Shown in pieces: positions 7,746-14,927 of a stretch of 32,254 nt of DNA. This DNA is from a virus. Below the pieces are notes generated by a model. The model had not been told where the DNA came from. It ran no database searches and worked only from the letters and a program-made list of their open reading frames with translations. The stretch is taken from the IMG/VR virus record IMGVR_UViG_3300032287_001211, positions 1-32,254 of that record. One strand, 5' to 3'. Every line of letters begins with the position of its first letter. Position 1 is the stretch's first letter. The position numbers were made by a program, and so were the translations under genes.

Positions 7746-10283
7746 ATGAGCAAAAGAATTTCAGAGTTACCAATATATATTGGAACCGCGCAACCTAGCG
7801 GAGACGTTCCAATTTCAATAAATGGTACGACGTACCGAATAGATCCAACGTTATTAATAAATTTAGCAGTTAAGGCGGATTTGGTGAACGGTAAAGTTCC
7901 AAATTCTCAGTTGCCAAGTTACGTTGACGACGTTATCGAGGGTTATTTTTTTACAGGTCAATTTTATACAGACTTAGCGCATACCGATTTGATAACGCCA
8001 GAAACGGGGAAAATTTACGTTTCAAAAGATACACAATACATTTACCGTTGGAGCGGTTCAACTTACATTGTAATAACCGACAACACAGCCGTTTGGGGAG
8101 CAATCACGGGAAGCATTGCAAACCAAACAGACTTGGTAAACGCTTATGTTCCATATTCAGGGGCAAACAATAATTTAAACTTAGGGAATTTTAACGCAAG
8201 CGCAAAAGAATATAAATTTTTAGATCCAGCATTTGGCGTTTACGGGCGAATGTTTTTAGATAGTGAAGAATTTACGTTAATGACAGACCCAACAACGACG
8301 TTGGCAATCCTTACTTTTGGGCAATTAACACTTCAGGGAGTTTCAACGTTTAACGCACAAATTACTTACAATTCATTAACAGCAAACAGGGCTTATGCCT
8401 TGCCAAACGCTTCGGGAACTTTGGCGTTAACTTCAAATATTCCGTCAGTCTCAGGAACAACAAATAAAATATCAAAATTCACGGGCGCAAATTCAATTGG
8501 CGATAGTCAAATATTTGACAACGGAACAAGCGTTGGAATTGGAACGACAACGCCGTTTTCAAAATTAGATTTAGTCGGTAATTTATCTATAAGAAATATA
8601 AATTCAGGCGGAAATTTTCCCTCAAGTACTTTTTTAAGAATTTATGGAGACAACCAAGCCAATAATTTTTGGGCTGGTATTGAAGTAAATAGACAAGATT
8701 TTGCGGACAATTTAGATTTAAGATTTTACACAACATTTACTACCCCAAGTGAAAAAATGCGTATCACTTCAGCGGGCAACGTAGGAATTGGCACCACAAC
8801 GCCTGTTGCAATTTCTAATTATACAACATTAGATATAAGAGGGGCAAGTGGTTCCCTTTTATACATGGGTATAGTAGGCGCAACGGCTTCGTTACGATTA
8901 ATTGGCGAGGGTATCGACGGATATATTGACAACACAAACATAACAGGTTCGCTGTTATTTAGGACAAATGCATCTACCGAACGAATGCGTATTACTTTGG
9001 GTGGATTTGTCGGAATTGGAACAACGGCGCCAACTACAAAATTAGAAGTTGTTGGGAATATTAAAAGTTCATTATCTGGATACGAATTTCAAATTTACCC
9101 AGCATTTAATACAAACGTTGTAGGTATGGGAGCGTCAAGCAATCATAATTTAGCTATTGTAACAAATGCGGTTGAGCGAGTTCGTATCGATACTTCAGGA
9201 AACGTAGGAATTGGAACCTCAAACCCTGAGGTAAAATTAGACGTTTACGGATCGGGAACCGTTCAAAGTCGCGTACAATCCGCAAGCGGTGGCGACATTA
9301 GATTTTCAGTTGACACGGTCGGAAGATTTGGAACATATAGCAATGCCGATTTATTGATTATTACTAACGGAAGTACAAAAATGTTTGTTGCTTCAGGTGG
9401 CAACGTAGGTATTGGAACGACAACGCCTTTATATAAAACACATATACAAACTGCAAATCAAACTTTTGGTTTAGTAGTAACTACCAATGCAAATGACACC
9501 GAAACTGGTTTTTATATACAACCAGACCACACTAACGGTATTGTGAAATTACACGCTTCTGGTGGTAGTGATAAAGCATTTGGTTTTTTAACAGGTAATA
9601 CCGAACGAATGCGTATCACTTCAGTAGGTAAAGTAGGAATTGGAACAACAAATCCAACATATAGATTAACAATTTTAGACAGCGCAAATGCGACATCAAC
9701 TTTAATTGGTGGCGGAACTTCTACACCGTCATGGCTGGGACTTGGTACAATCGATAGTGGTACCGTTCCATTTATTCAAGGATATAACAATTTAATATCA
9801 TTAACAACTAGCATAGCTTTAAACCCCTCAGGTGGAAACGTAGGAATTGGGAACACAACCCCTTTAAAAATACTTACAATTTCAAATACAGACGCAAACA
9901 CAGGTTTTAGCAATTCTAGAACGTCAGTAATTAGGGTAAATAATGCGTCAACGGTAATAGGGACATTTTCAGGAATTGCGTTTGGAAGAAATAATTCAAA
10001 TACTCAAACAACCGCAATGATTGGTGAAGTTTTACAAGACGTTTCGAGTACTTGGGCTTCAGATTTAGTCTTTGGGGTAAAGGCTAGTGTTACCGCAACC
10101 GATTTAACCGAGTATTTAAGAATAAAAATTGGGGGCAATGTGGGAATTGGAACAACCGCACCAACATCAAAACTTCACGTTGTGGGGTTGGTAGAATATG
10201 CAACCAACGCGTTGGCAATTGCTGGCGGTTTAACGGTAGGGGCTTTTTATCACACGGGCGGGGTCGCAAAAGTAGTAATATAA
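7746..10283 (+). CDS. Large tail fibre with GIGTT repeats
   Basis: The 845-residue protein is a probable receptor-binding fibre. Residues 1-65 ('SKRISELP', 'GDVPISINGTTYRIDPTLL') look like a baseplate-attachment head. A short globular stretch and collagen-free beta repeats follow. Eight copies of the motif G-x-VGIG-x-T-x-P occur between about residues 260 and 805, usually after 'ERMRIT' and before 'KL.V.G'. Such repeats are common in Bacteroidetes fibres and surface proteins and often precede an S74 self-cleaving chaperone. I see no such chaperone here. Instead the protein ends in a short module 'YATNALAIAGGLTVGAFYHT' plus 'GGVAKVVI', a C-terminal pattern I associate with fibre genes of Bacteroidetes phages. 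Confidence 0.85.
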   Translation: MSKRISELPIYIGTAQPSGDVPISINGTTYRIDPTLLINLAVKADLVNGKVPNSQLPSYVDDVIEGYFFTGQFYTDLAHTDLITPETGKIYVSKDTQYIYRWSGSTYIVITDNTAVWGAITGSIANQTDLVNAYVPYSGANNNLNLGNFNASAKEYKFLDPAFGVYGRMFLDSEEFTLMTDPTTTLAILTFGQLTLQGVSTFNAQITYNSLTANRAYALPNASGTLALTSNIPSVSGTTNKISKFTGANSIGDSQIFDNGTSVGIGTTTPFSKLDLVGNLSIRNINSGGNFPSSTFLRIYGDNQANNFWAGIEVNRQDFADNLDLRFYTTFTTPSEKMRITSAGNVGIGTTTPVAISNYTTLDIRGASGSLLYMGIVGATASLRLIGEGIDGYIDNTNITGSLLFRTNASTERMRITLGGFVGIGTTAPTTKLEVVGNIKSSLSGYEFQIYPAFNTNVVGMGASSNHNLAIVTNAVERVRIDTSGNVGIGTSNPEVKLDVYGSGTVQSRVQSASGGDIRFSVDTVGRFGTYSNADLLIITNGSTKMFVASGGNVGIGTTTPLYKTHIQTANQTFGLVVTTNANDTETGFYIQPDHTNGIVKLHASGGSDKAFGFLTGNTERMRITSVGKVGIGTTNPTYRLTILDSANATSTLIGGGTSTPSWLGLGTIDSGTVPFIQGYNNLISLTTSIALNPSGGNVGIGNTTPLKILTISNTDANTGFSNSRTSVIRVNNASTVIGTFSGIAFGRNNSNTQTTAMIGEVLQDVSSTWASDLVFGVKASVTATDLTEYLRIKIGGNVGIGTTAPTSKLHVVGLVEYATNALAIAGGLTVGAFYHTGGVAKVVI
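8521..10170 (+). repeat. Eight imperfect coding repeats in the fibre gene
   Basis: DNA coding for VGIG-x-T-x-P recurs near 8530, 8780, 9010, 9208, 9407, 9636, 9841 and 10141, with spacing of roughly 200-300 bases. The core gtaggaattggaac is nearly the same in many copies while the sequence between copies differs. This arrangement allows copy-number change by recombination. Confidence 0.85.
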
Positions 10284-10296
10284 CAAAAATATAAAA

Positions 10297-10650
10297 ATGA
10301 AAAACGAACAAGAAAACAAAGGAATTGTTTACGATTGGAATTGCAGAACGGTTGACGCATACCCAACAGCGGGTGAATTTACGGAAGTAATTTACAACGT
10401 TCATTGGATTGTGACAGGATCGGACAATTTAGAAAACCCAACGCGAGCGACGGTATACGGAACGCAGGTTTTAAATACTAGCGAAATAACGGAATTTACC
10501 CCGTTCAATGAATTAACAAACGATCAAATTGTTGAATGGACTAAGTCAACAATGGGCGAAGAAAAGATCGCAGAAATAGAAGCTAATATCTCAAAACAAA
10601 TTGAGTTATTAATAAACCCTATTTCAATAACATTAACAATTGAAAATTAA
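10297..10650 (+). CDS. Small phage protein of the 'YDW..RTVD.YP' family (perhaps DUF7936)
   Basis: The 117-residue protein has the layout 'VYDWNCRTVDAYPTAG', 'VIYNVHWIVTG', 'ATVYGTQVLN', 'EFTPFNELTNDQIVEWTKST' and a C-terminal 'INPISITL'. I recognise this as a family of small proteins found next to tail fibre genes of many marine and freshwater phages; the DUF number is from memory. Its function is not known to me. Its place directly after the fibre gene suggests a virion or fibre-assembly role. It ends just before a promoter-like site, so it is probably the last gene of the tail operon. Confidence 0.6.
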   Translation: MKNEQENKGIVYDWNCRTVDAYPTAGEFTEVIYNVHWIVTGSDNLENPTRATVYGTQVLNTSEITEFTPFNELTNDQIVEWTKSTMGEEKIAEIEANISKQIELLINPISITLTIEN

Positions 10651-10662
10651 TTCATATCTTTG
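10633..10662 (+). promoter_or_regulatory. Promoter candidate before the lysis cluster
   Basis: TATCTTTG at 10655-10662 fits the Bacteroidetes -7 element TAnnTTTG exactly. At the usual 19-base spacing the -33 element is TTA instead of TTG. It lies partly in the end of the preceding gene and 29 bases before the next start. Confidence 0.5.
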
Positions 10663-10690
10663 AACTTTAATTATAAAAAAAACAAAAATT

Positions 10691-10954
10691 ATGAAATTAG
10701 ATTTTAACTTTTTACTTCAGGACTTAGACGGAAAAGAAATTGAAAACGCCAACGCTGGGAAACTTATTGCAAACTGTTTGGCTATTGGGTCAAAAGGGGA
10801 TCCTTTAAAGTTTTGGAGTTGGGCGCAAAAATTACAAAAAGGTATTGAATTGGATTTGGATCCGAGTGACGAAAAAACACTAAAAGGATTTATTGAAGAA
10901 AACGAGGGTTTAACGGTTTTAGCAAAAGGGCAAATATTAGCAGTTTTTAAATAA
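10691..10954 (+). CDS. Small phage protein of unknown function
   Basis: An 87-residue protein beginning 'MKLDFNFLLQDLDGKEIENA' followed by 'AGKLIANCLAIGS', 'LKFWSWAQKLQ' and a C-terminal 'LTVLAKGQIL'. I have the impression of a widespread small phage protein with this layout (DLDGK, then AGK, then LKFW.WA, then LTVLAK), but I know no function for it. It has its own promoter-like site upstream and a strong terminator directly behind, so it may be a single-gene unit. Confidence 0.6.
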   Translation: MKLDFNFLLQDLDGKEIENANAGKLIANCLAIGSKGDPLKFWSWAQKLQKGIELDLDPSDEKTLKGFIEENEGLTVLAKGQILAVFK

Positions 10955-10960
10955 TACAAA

Positions 10961-10988
10961 AAAAGGCTACTTAGGTAGCCTTTTATTT
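10961..10988 (+). terminator. Rho-independent terminator
   Basis: A perfect 10-bp stem AAAAGGCTAC / GTAGCCTTTT closes on a TTAG tetraloop and runs on into ATTTTA. The A and T flanks make it symmetric, so it could also stop transcription on the minus strand. It separates the 87-residue gene from the holin. Confidence 0.9.
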
Positions 10989-11003
10989 TACAATAACAAT
11001 TTA

Positions 11004-11438
11004 ATGAAATACATAAATTATTTTTTCGCTTCTTTAATACTTTTATTCGTCCCAATTTACGGGCTTTTAATTTCGGTCGGTACGGCAATAATTTTAGATA
11101 CTTTCACAGGTATTTTTAAGTCGATAAAGTTAAATGGCTGGAAGTCGGTAAAAAGTCGAAAATTATCTAATATTATTTCAAAAATGGCACTTTATGAAAT
11201 ATGTATTTTATTATTATTCGTTATTGATAAATATGTTTTAAATGAATTTATAAAACAGGCGTTCGGTTTTGATTTTATGTTTACTAAAATATGCGCTATT
11301 CTTTTAATTTTTATTGAATTGGTTTCTATTAAAGAAAACATCGAAGAAACTTTCAGCGTCGATATTTGGAAACTTTTAAAAAAATCATTTAATCGAGCAA
11401 AAGAAATAAAAGAAGACATTAGCGAAATAACAAAATAA
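11004..11438 (+). CDS. Holin
   Basis: A 144-residue membrane protein. Hydrophobic segments lie at about residues 5-32 (one long or two short spans), 60-80 and 92-110, and the tail from 118 on is charged and helical. The loop 'DTFTGIFKSIKLNGWKSVKS' after the first span resembles the phage holin family 4 pattern, in which a D-x-x-x-G motif and a 'S.K...' stretch follow the first membrane span. Its TAA shares a base with the ATG of the endopeptidase, the classic holin-endolysin order. It would form pores in the inner membrane to release the enzyme. Confidence 0.8.
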   Translation: MKYINYFFASLILLFVPIYGLLISVGTAIILDTFTGIFKSIKLNGWKSVKSRKLSNIISKMALYEICILLLFVIDKYVLNEFIKQAFGFDFMFTKICAILLIFIELVSIKENIEETFSVDIWKLLKKSFNRAKEIKEDISEITK

Positions 11439-11914
11439 TGGATAAAATCACACTTGAAAGAATTAAACAAGCGCACCCAAAATTGAGGGACGAATTATTG
11501 TCACTTTATTTGCAATGCAATAAAATGTTACCCGCAGGCGTTCGCTTGCGTTTTGCTTATGTATTTAGAAGCCCAGCCGAACAACACGCATTATTTTTAC
11601 AACGTCCAAAGGTAACCAACGCCGACAGCTGGCAAAGTATACATAATTACGGACTAGCATTTGACATTGTTTTGTTATACGATAAAAACGGCGACGGAAC
11701 ATTTGAGACGGCAAGTTGGGACAACAACGAACATTGGAAAACCGTTGTTAAATTTTTCAAATCAAACGGTTACGAATGGGGCGGGGACTGGGTCAAGTTT
11801 AAAGACGCGCCACATTTTCAAAAAACTTTCGGTTTTGATTGGAAAACTTTAAAAGCAAGAATTGAAAAAGGGATCACAATAATTGACAACGGCATTATTT
11901 ACGCGAAAATATAG
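11438..11914 (+). CDS. Endolysin, M15 family peptidoglycan endopeptidase
   Basis: A 158-residue zinc peptidase of the VanY/L-Ala-D-Glu type. Visible motifs are 'FRSPAEQHALF' (about 43-53), 'SIHNYGLAFD' with the ligands His69 and Asp76, 'GYEWGGDWVKFKDAPHFQ' with His126 as third ligand and Asp123 close by. It has no signal peptide or membrane span, so it depends on the holin just upstream. It is a single catalytic domain without a wall-binding module, usual for phages of Gram-negative hosts. The start overlaps the holin stop (TAATG). Confidence 0.92.
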   Translation: MDKITLERIKQAHPKLRDELLSLYLQCNKMLPAGVRLRFAYVFRSPAEQHALFLQRPKVTNADSWQSIHNYGLAFDIVLLYDKNGDGTFETASWDNNEHWKTVVKFFKSNGYEWGGDWVKFKDAPHFQKTFGFDWKTLKARIEKGITIIDNGIIYAKI

Positions 11915-11916
11915 TC

Positions 11917-12936
11917 ATGTCAAAAGACAATAAACACGCAAAAAAATATATTTCCGAAATTGTTACTACCTACATATTAAAGTTTCCCAAAGCAACCACA
12001 ATGGCAATTTCTAGAATTGTTTTAAAAGAAAATCCTTTGGACTTTGAAAATATAGAGCAGGTTCGGGCAATGGTTCGTTACTATCGCGGTGAATTAAAAA
12101 ATTATATTAATGTAAACCAAACTATTGTGCAAAAAAGAACGGACGAAGAAAAAAAACAGTCAATGACAAAAAAATTGCCTGAAAGCGATTACCAAAAAAT
12201 AGAACCTTTTATAATTCCAAAAGGTCAAAATAATATTTTAATTTTATCGGACATACATTTTCCTTATCAGGATAACAAAGCATTAGAATTGGCGATCAAT
12301 TACGGAATTGAAAAAAAAGTCAATGCAGTATATTTAAACGGTGATATATTGGACTTTTACCAATGCAGTAGATTTACAAAAGATAGACGCTTGCGCGACA
12401 TGGCGGGCGAATTAGACATGGGACGTCAATTTTTAAAAATGTTACAAGAAACGTTCAATTGCCCGATCTATTATAAAATCGGGAACCATGAAAAAAGATA
12501 CGAAGATTATTTAATGATCAAAGCCCCTGAGTTATTAGGAATTGACGATTTTAAATTGGAACAACTTTTAAGAATGCGAGAATTTGGCGTCACTTTGGTA
12601 AAGGATAAACAATTGGCGTTGGCTGGAAAATTGCCTATATTACACGGGCATGAATGGTTTGGGGGATTTGCCCCGCCTGTTAACCCCGCGCGAGGGTTAT
12701 TTTTAAAGGCAAAGGAAAGTTGTATCGTAGGACATCACCACAGAACCAGCGAACACACGGAAAAAACTTTGAGCGGTGAAGTAACGACGACATGGTCGAC
12801 GGGTTGTTTGTGCGGTTTGGAACCTGAATATGCACCATACAATAATTATAATCACGGGTTTGCACATGTTAAAATTGACAAATCAGGTAATTACGAATTA
12901 AAAAATATTAGAATTATAAACTATAAAATAGTATAA
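11917..12936 (+). CDS. Calcineurin-like metallophosphoesterase with N-terminal helical domain
   Basis: The 339-residue protein has the complete metallophosphoesterase set: 'LSDIHFP' (Asp112, His114), 'NGDILDF' (Asp143), 'GNHEKR' (Asn190, His191), 'HGHEW' (about 243-247) and 'VGHHHR' (about 271-276). The first 85 residues form a separate basic helical domain with an HTH-like look ('ATTMAISRIVLKENP'). DNA or nucleotide phosphodiester cleavage is possible, but the substrate cannot be read from sequence. Its position, inside the lysis cassette between endolysin and spanin with 2-base and overlapping junctions, is unusual. I infer co-expression with lysis genes, not necessarily a lysis role. Confidence 0.85.
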   Translation: MSKDNKHAKKYISEIVTTYILKFPKATTMAISRIVLKENPLDFENIEQVRAMVRYYRGELKNYINVNQTIVQKRTDEEKKQSMTKKLPESDYQKIEPFIIPKGQNNILILSDIHFPYQDNKALELAINYGIEKKVNAVYLNGDILDFYQCSRFTKDRRLRDMAGELDMGRQFLKMLQETFNCPIYYKIGNHEKRYEDYLMIKAPELLGIDDFKLEQLLRMREFGVTLVKDKQLALAGKLPILHGHEWFGGFAPPVNPARGLFLKAKESCIVGHHHRTSEHTEKTLSGEVTTTWSTGCLCGLEPEYAPYNNYNHGFAHVKIDKSGNYELKNIRIINYKIV

Positions 12937-13388
12937 TGAAAACATTTATAAAAATATTATTAATTTTTTTCCTGTTGGTTGGTTGCGGTTCCCGAAAGGT
13001 TCAAAAATCAGTTGAGGTTCAAAAGGAATTAACAACCGAGACGGTAAAAGTAGAAGAAGTAAAAACCGACAACACGAAAACCAATATTGTAGAAAATACG
13101 GACGAAGTGGTTATCGAACCAATTGATACTATCGCGCCAATGATCGTTGACGGTAAAGTTTATAAAAACGCCCGTTTAAGACGCGTAAATAAAAAAGTTG
13201 TCACAAATATTGCAAAAGATATAAAAGAAACTAAAAAGACGGTAAAACAAGCCAAAAAAAAGGCGTCAACTGAAATTATTAAAAAAGAAATTGATAAAAA
13301 GACGTTTTGTTGGTTGTGGTTATTACTTTTGATAATTCCGATCTATTATTTATATCGAAAATATAAAAATTTAATTTGGTTTATATAA
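12936..13388 (+). CDS. Probable unimolecular spanin (lipoprotein with C-terminal membrane span)
   Basis: The 150-residue protein starts with a signal sequence and lipobox (KILLIFFLLVGC, Cys17), followed by a Ser-rich start of the mature part, a charged extended or coiled section of about 105 residues rich in Lys, Glu, Val and Thr, and a hydrophobic C-terminal span (about 124-140, 'FCWLWLLLLIIPIYYLY'). A lipid anchor for the outer membrane plus an inner-membrane anchor on one chain is the definition of a u-spanin such as T1 gp11, which fuses the two membranes in the last step of lysis. Context fits: it closes the holin-endolysin cassette and is followed by a terminator. No separate Rz/Rz1 pair is visible. 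Confidence 0.75.
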   Translation: MKTFIKILLIFFLLVGCGSRKVQKSVEVQKELTTETVKVEEVKTDNTKTNIVENTDEVVIEPIDTIAPMIVDGKVYKNARLRRVNKKVVTNIAKDIKETKKTVKQAKKKASTEIIKKEIDKKTFCWLWLLLLIIPIYYLYRKYKNLIWFI

Positions 13389-13396
13389 TACAAACG

Positions 13397-13422
13397 CCCG
13401 TTATTAATTAACGGGTTTTTTT
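13397..13422 (+). terminator. Rho-independent terminator after the lysis cluster
   Basis: Stem CCCGTT / AACGGG with a 7-base loop is followed by seven T residues. It ends the long late transcript in front of the early region. Confidence 0.9.
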
Positions 13423-13605
13423 ATACAAAAAAAACAGCCGACAAAATCAATTGCCGACCGTCCTTTCACTTAAAAAAATCGGAATTATGAGAACCGAATT
13501 ACAAAGTTAAGGTTTTTTATTTTACATACAACCCAATAAAACGGGGTTTCTTATTTAGAATTAATATAAATTAACAAAAAAGATAATTATTTTTATTTAA
13601 TTGTG
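13423..13605. other. Non-coding stretch between lysis and early regions
   Basis: About 180 bases hold no convincing gene. Visible elements are a direct repeat of GCCGAC (13437-13442 and 13453-13458), a pair cggaatta / ccgaatta around 13480-13500, a seven-codon ORF 13487-13510 (MRTELQS) behind an A-rich leader, a weak hairpin AACCC / GGGTT at 13530-13548, and a minus-strand promoter match (separate entry). The rest is A/T-rich. Confidence 0.6.
13502..13531 (-). promoter_or_regulatory. Minus-strand promoter candidate
   Basis: Read on the minus strand this is TTG, 19 bases, then TAACTTTG, a full match to the Bacteroidetes consensus. Transcription would start near 13495 and run toward the lysis cluster, passing a U-rich run complementary to 13428-13435. 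No minus-strand gene follows, so any product would be a short RNA of about 65-100 bases or an antisense read into the spanin gene. A chance match is possible. Confidence 0.4.
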
Positions 13606-13635
13606 TTGCGTAATTAAAAAGTATTTATATATTTG
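13606..13635 (+). promoter_or_regulatory. Promoter of the early region
   Basis: TTG (13606-13608), 19 bases, TATATTTG (13628-13635) is a full match to TTG-N19-TAnnTTTG. It lies 32 bases before the first small gene of the early region and directly follows the terminator region, so it is the best early promoter in the genome. Confidence 0.75.
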
Positions 13636-13667
13636 TACTCAGATAACAACAATTAAAAAAATCAATT

Positions 13668-13850
13668 ATGAAAATTTACAAAAAACACTTACAAGGATTA
13701 ACAAAAACAAAAAGCGGAATGAATTTGCCTTTACCAATATGCGGTAAAATATCAACAGGCATTGAATACGATACCTTGACAAAAGAAGATTTTTTAAAAT
13801 TAGATTTTGAACATAAATGTAAAAATTGTAATAATATTATTAATAATTAA
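13668..13850 (+). CDS. Small Cys/His protein, possible zinc ribbon
   Basis: The 60-residue protein is the first gene behind the early promoter. It contains His7, 'PICGK' with Cys25, and 'HKCKNCNN' with Cys51 and Cys54. A single Cys-Gly-Lys followed by a distant C-x-x-C is a layout I know from small phage and plasmid proteins of unknown function, where it may bind zinc. It is preceded by an A-rich leader ending in ATT before ATG. It is a candidate early host-takeover protein on position alone. Confidence 0.55.
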   Translation: MKIYKKHLQGLTKTKSGMNLPLPICGKISTGIEYDTLTKEDFLKLDFEHKCKNCNNIINN

Positions 13851-13860
13851 ATAAAATATT

Positions 13861-14046
13861 ATGAAAGCGGAAAATTTAAAAATTGGAAGTATTATTGAAA
13901 AATCAATTGACGGCAAAAATTTTAATCCAGCAGTTATAAAAAAAGTATCGGACAAATTTGTTTGGTTTAACGGAAGTGGATTTAATAGAATTGCAAAAAC
14001 TACAATTGACAAATACGATTGTTTTTATAGAATTGTAAAAATATAA
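13861..14046 (+). CDS. Small protein of unknown function
   Basis: The 61-residue, lysine-rich product ('LKIGSIIEK', 'AVIKKVSDKFVWF', 'DKYDCFYRIVKI') looks like a small beta-barrel, with alternating hydrophobic residues throughout. I recognise no family. It follows the previous gene by 10 bases and is followed by a GC hairpin, so the two genes may form one short early unit. Confidence 0.5.
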   Translation: MKAENLKIGSIIEKSIDGKNFNPAVIKKVSDKFVWFNGSGFNRIAKTTIDKYDCFYRIVKI

Positions 14047-14057
14047 TAAAATCGGGG

Positions 14058-14076
14058 GCGCGTCCGAACAACGCGC
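14058..14076 (+). terminator. GC-rich hairpin in the early region
   Basis: A perfect stem GCGCGT / ACGCGC with loop ccgaaca stands out in very A/T-rich DNA. It is followed by ATTAACTTTTAAAA, not a clean T run, so it may be a weak terminator, a message-stability element or a protein-binding site. Confidence 0.45.
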
Positions 14077-14079
14077 ATT

Positions 14080-14100
14080 AACTTTTAAAAATTAAATATT
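14080..14100 (+). promoter_or_regulatory. Conserved translation leader, copy 1
   Basis: AACTTTTAAAAATTAAATAT plus T sits directly before ATG at 14101. Nearly the same sequence precedes the genes at 14945 and 18298. With no Shine-Dalgarno sequence in sight, it is a likely initiation leader. Confidence 0.5.
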
Positions 14101-14205
14101 ATGAAAAACTTTTTATTAAAAAGAAATTTACAAATTTGTTTTATTGCCTTTTGCGCATCTTATTTTATTATTCGAATTATTGTACAACTAATTATTAACA
14201 ACTAA
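14101..14205 (+). CDS. Small membrane protein, 34 residues
   Basis: The product is a basic N-terminus (MKNFLLKRN) followed by one hydrophobic span from about residue 10 to 32 ('ICFIAFCASYFIIRIIVQLI') with one Arg inside. Support comes from the conserved leader before the ATG and the 4-base gap to the next gene. No family is recognised. It could act on the host membrane. Confidence 0.5.
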   Translation: MKNFLLKRNLQICFIAFCASYFIIRIIVQLIINN

Positions 14206-14209
14206 GAAA

Positions 14210-14464
14210 ATGGAATTTACAATTAAAAAAACAACCGAAGAAAAAATAAATATTAAATTGCCAGCGTTTTACAAATCTAGCGCCTATAATTTTAAAATTT
14301 ATTCGGAAAAACATTGCATTTGTGTAACCGACGAAGAAATCGGAATTAAACACGCGACATTGCCGTTTTGTTTAGACAGTTTAACCGATAGCGACGAATT
14401 CGAATTCTTAACGGCGTACAACGAAACAAAAACAAAAATTGATTTAATAGCAATAGACATTTAA
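14210..14464 (+). CDS. Protein of unknown function
   Basis: The 84-residue protein alternates hydrophobic and polar residues and reads as beta-rich ('EFTIKKTTEEKINIKLPAF', 'HCICVTDEEIGI', 'KIDLIAIDI'). No family is recognised. It is packed tightly with its neighbours (4 bases before, 4 bases after), consistent with one early operon. Confidence 0.55.
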   Translation: MEFTIKKTTEEKINIKLPAFYKSSAYNFKIYSEKHCICVTDEEIGIKHATLPFCLDSLTDSDEFEFLTAYNETKTKIDLIAIDI

Positions 14465-14468
14465 AATT

Positions 14469-14627
14469 ATGAATAAAGAAACACAAACCAAACGCGGGCG
14501 CAAATCAATTGACCCGCAGGACGTAAAAAATTTACGATTTCAATTAGTATTTTCACAAAAACAAATTAACGCCGTTGGCGGTCGCGAAAACGCTTACAAA
14601 CTTTTAAAAAACGCAATACAATGTTAA
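14469..14627 (+). CDS. Small basic protein, possible DNA-binding
   Basis: A 52-residue product: a basic head 'TKRGRKSIDPQDVKNLRFQL' followed by 'SQKQINAVGGRENAYKLLK'. Its high Lys/Arg content and the helix-turn-helix-like second half (a Q-K-Q-I turn, Gly-Gly, then a helix) suggest nucleic-acid binding, but it is too short to be sure. The 3' end overlaps the next start by 7 bases. Confidence 0.5.
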   Translation: MNKETQTKRGRKSIDPQDVKNLRFQLVFSQKQINAVGGRENAYKLLKNAIQC

Positions 14628-14827
14628 AACTTCAAAACGGTTTTTTAACTTTAAACGGTAAAAAACATAAAAATTTAAACGCAACCGAACGAATAATATT
14701 TAATTTATTATTTGCAGATCAAAAAAATAATTTAATTGAGTTGTGTAATCCAAAAAAAGAATTATCTTTGTTTAACTTAAAAAATCAAAACTATGAATTT
14801 AGACGACTACATCGAGGGAACGTATAA
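14621..14827 (+). CDS. Small protein of unknown function
   Basis: The 68-residue frame starts inside the end of the previous gene and runs 35 bases into the next one. 'NGFLTLNGKKHKNLNATERI' and 'FNLLFADQK' look protein-like, with a beta hairpin then a helix. The last third is doubtful because it covers a full promoter match at 14741-14770 and the start of the 44-residue gene. Confidence 0.4.
   Translation: MLKLQNGFLTLNGKKHKNLNATERIIFNLLFADQKNNLIELCNPKKELSLFNLKNQNYEFRRLHRGNV
14741..14770 (+). promoter_or_regulatory. Promoter of the replication operon
   Basis: TTG (14741-14743), 19 bases, TATCTTTG (14763-14770): a full match to the Bacteroidetes consensus with the standard spacing, 22 bases before ATG at 14793. 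It probably drives the SSB-like and upstream genes. Confidence 0.7.
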
Positions 14828-14927
14828 CCCCGACAACCCAGCAAACCAAGAAGAGGACGAAGACGACGACGACGAATATATTTATAATATTAAAGTCAAA
14901 GATCCTGAAATTTTACAAAACAATTAA
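14793..14927 (+). CDS. Small, very acidic protein, 44 residues
   Basis: The product has a run of Glu and Asp in its centre (residues 20-28, 'EEDEDDDDE') between 'DDYIEGTYNPDNPA' and 'YIYNIKVKDP'. It is the first gene after the promoter at 14741-14770. Very acidic small phage proteins can mimic DNA and block host nucleases or polymerases, but here that is only a possibility from composition. Confidence 0.55.
   Translation: MNLDDYIEGTYNPDNPANQEEDEDDDDEYIYNIKVKDPEILQNN

Noticed and set aside
8521-10283. Diversity-generating retroelement acting on the fibre gene
   Set aside because: No reverse transcriptase gene, template repeat or clear variable repeat was found; the repeats are structural coding repeats.
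13389-13667. tRNA or CRISPR array in the largest gene-free gap
   Set aside because: No cloverleaf, no CCA end and no regular spaced repeat was seen; only the short repeats and hairpins listed.
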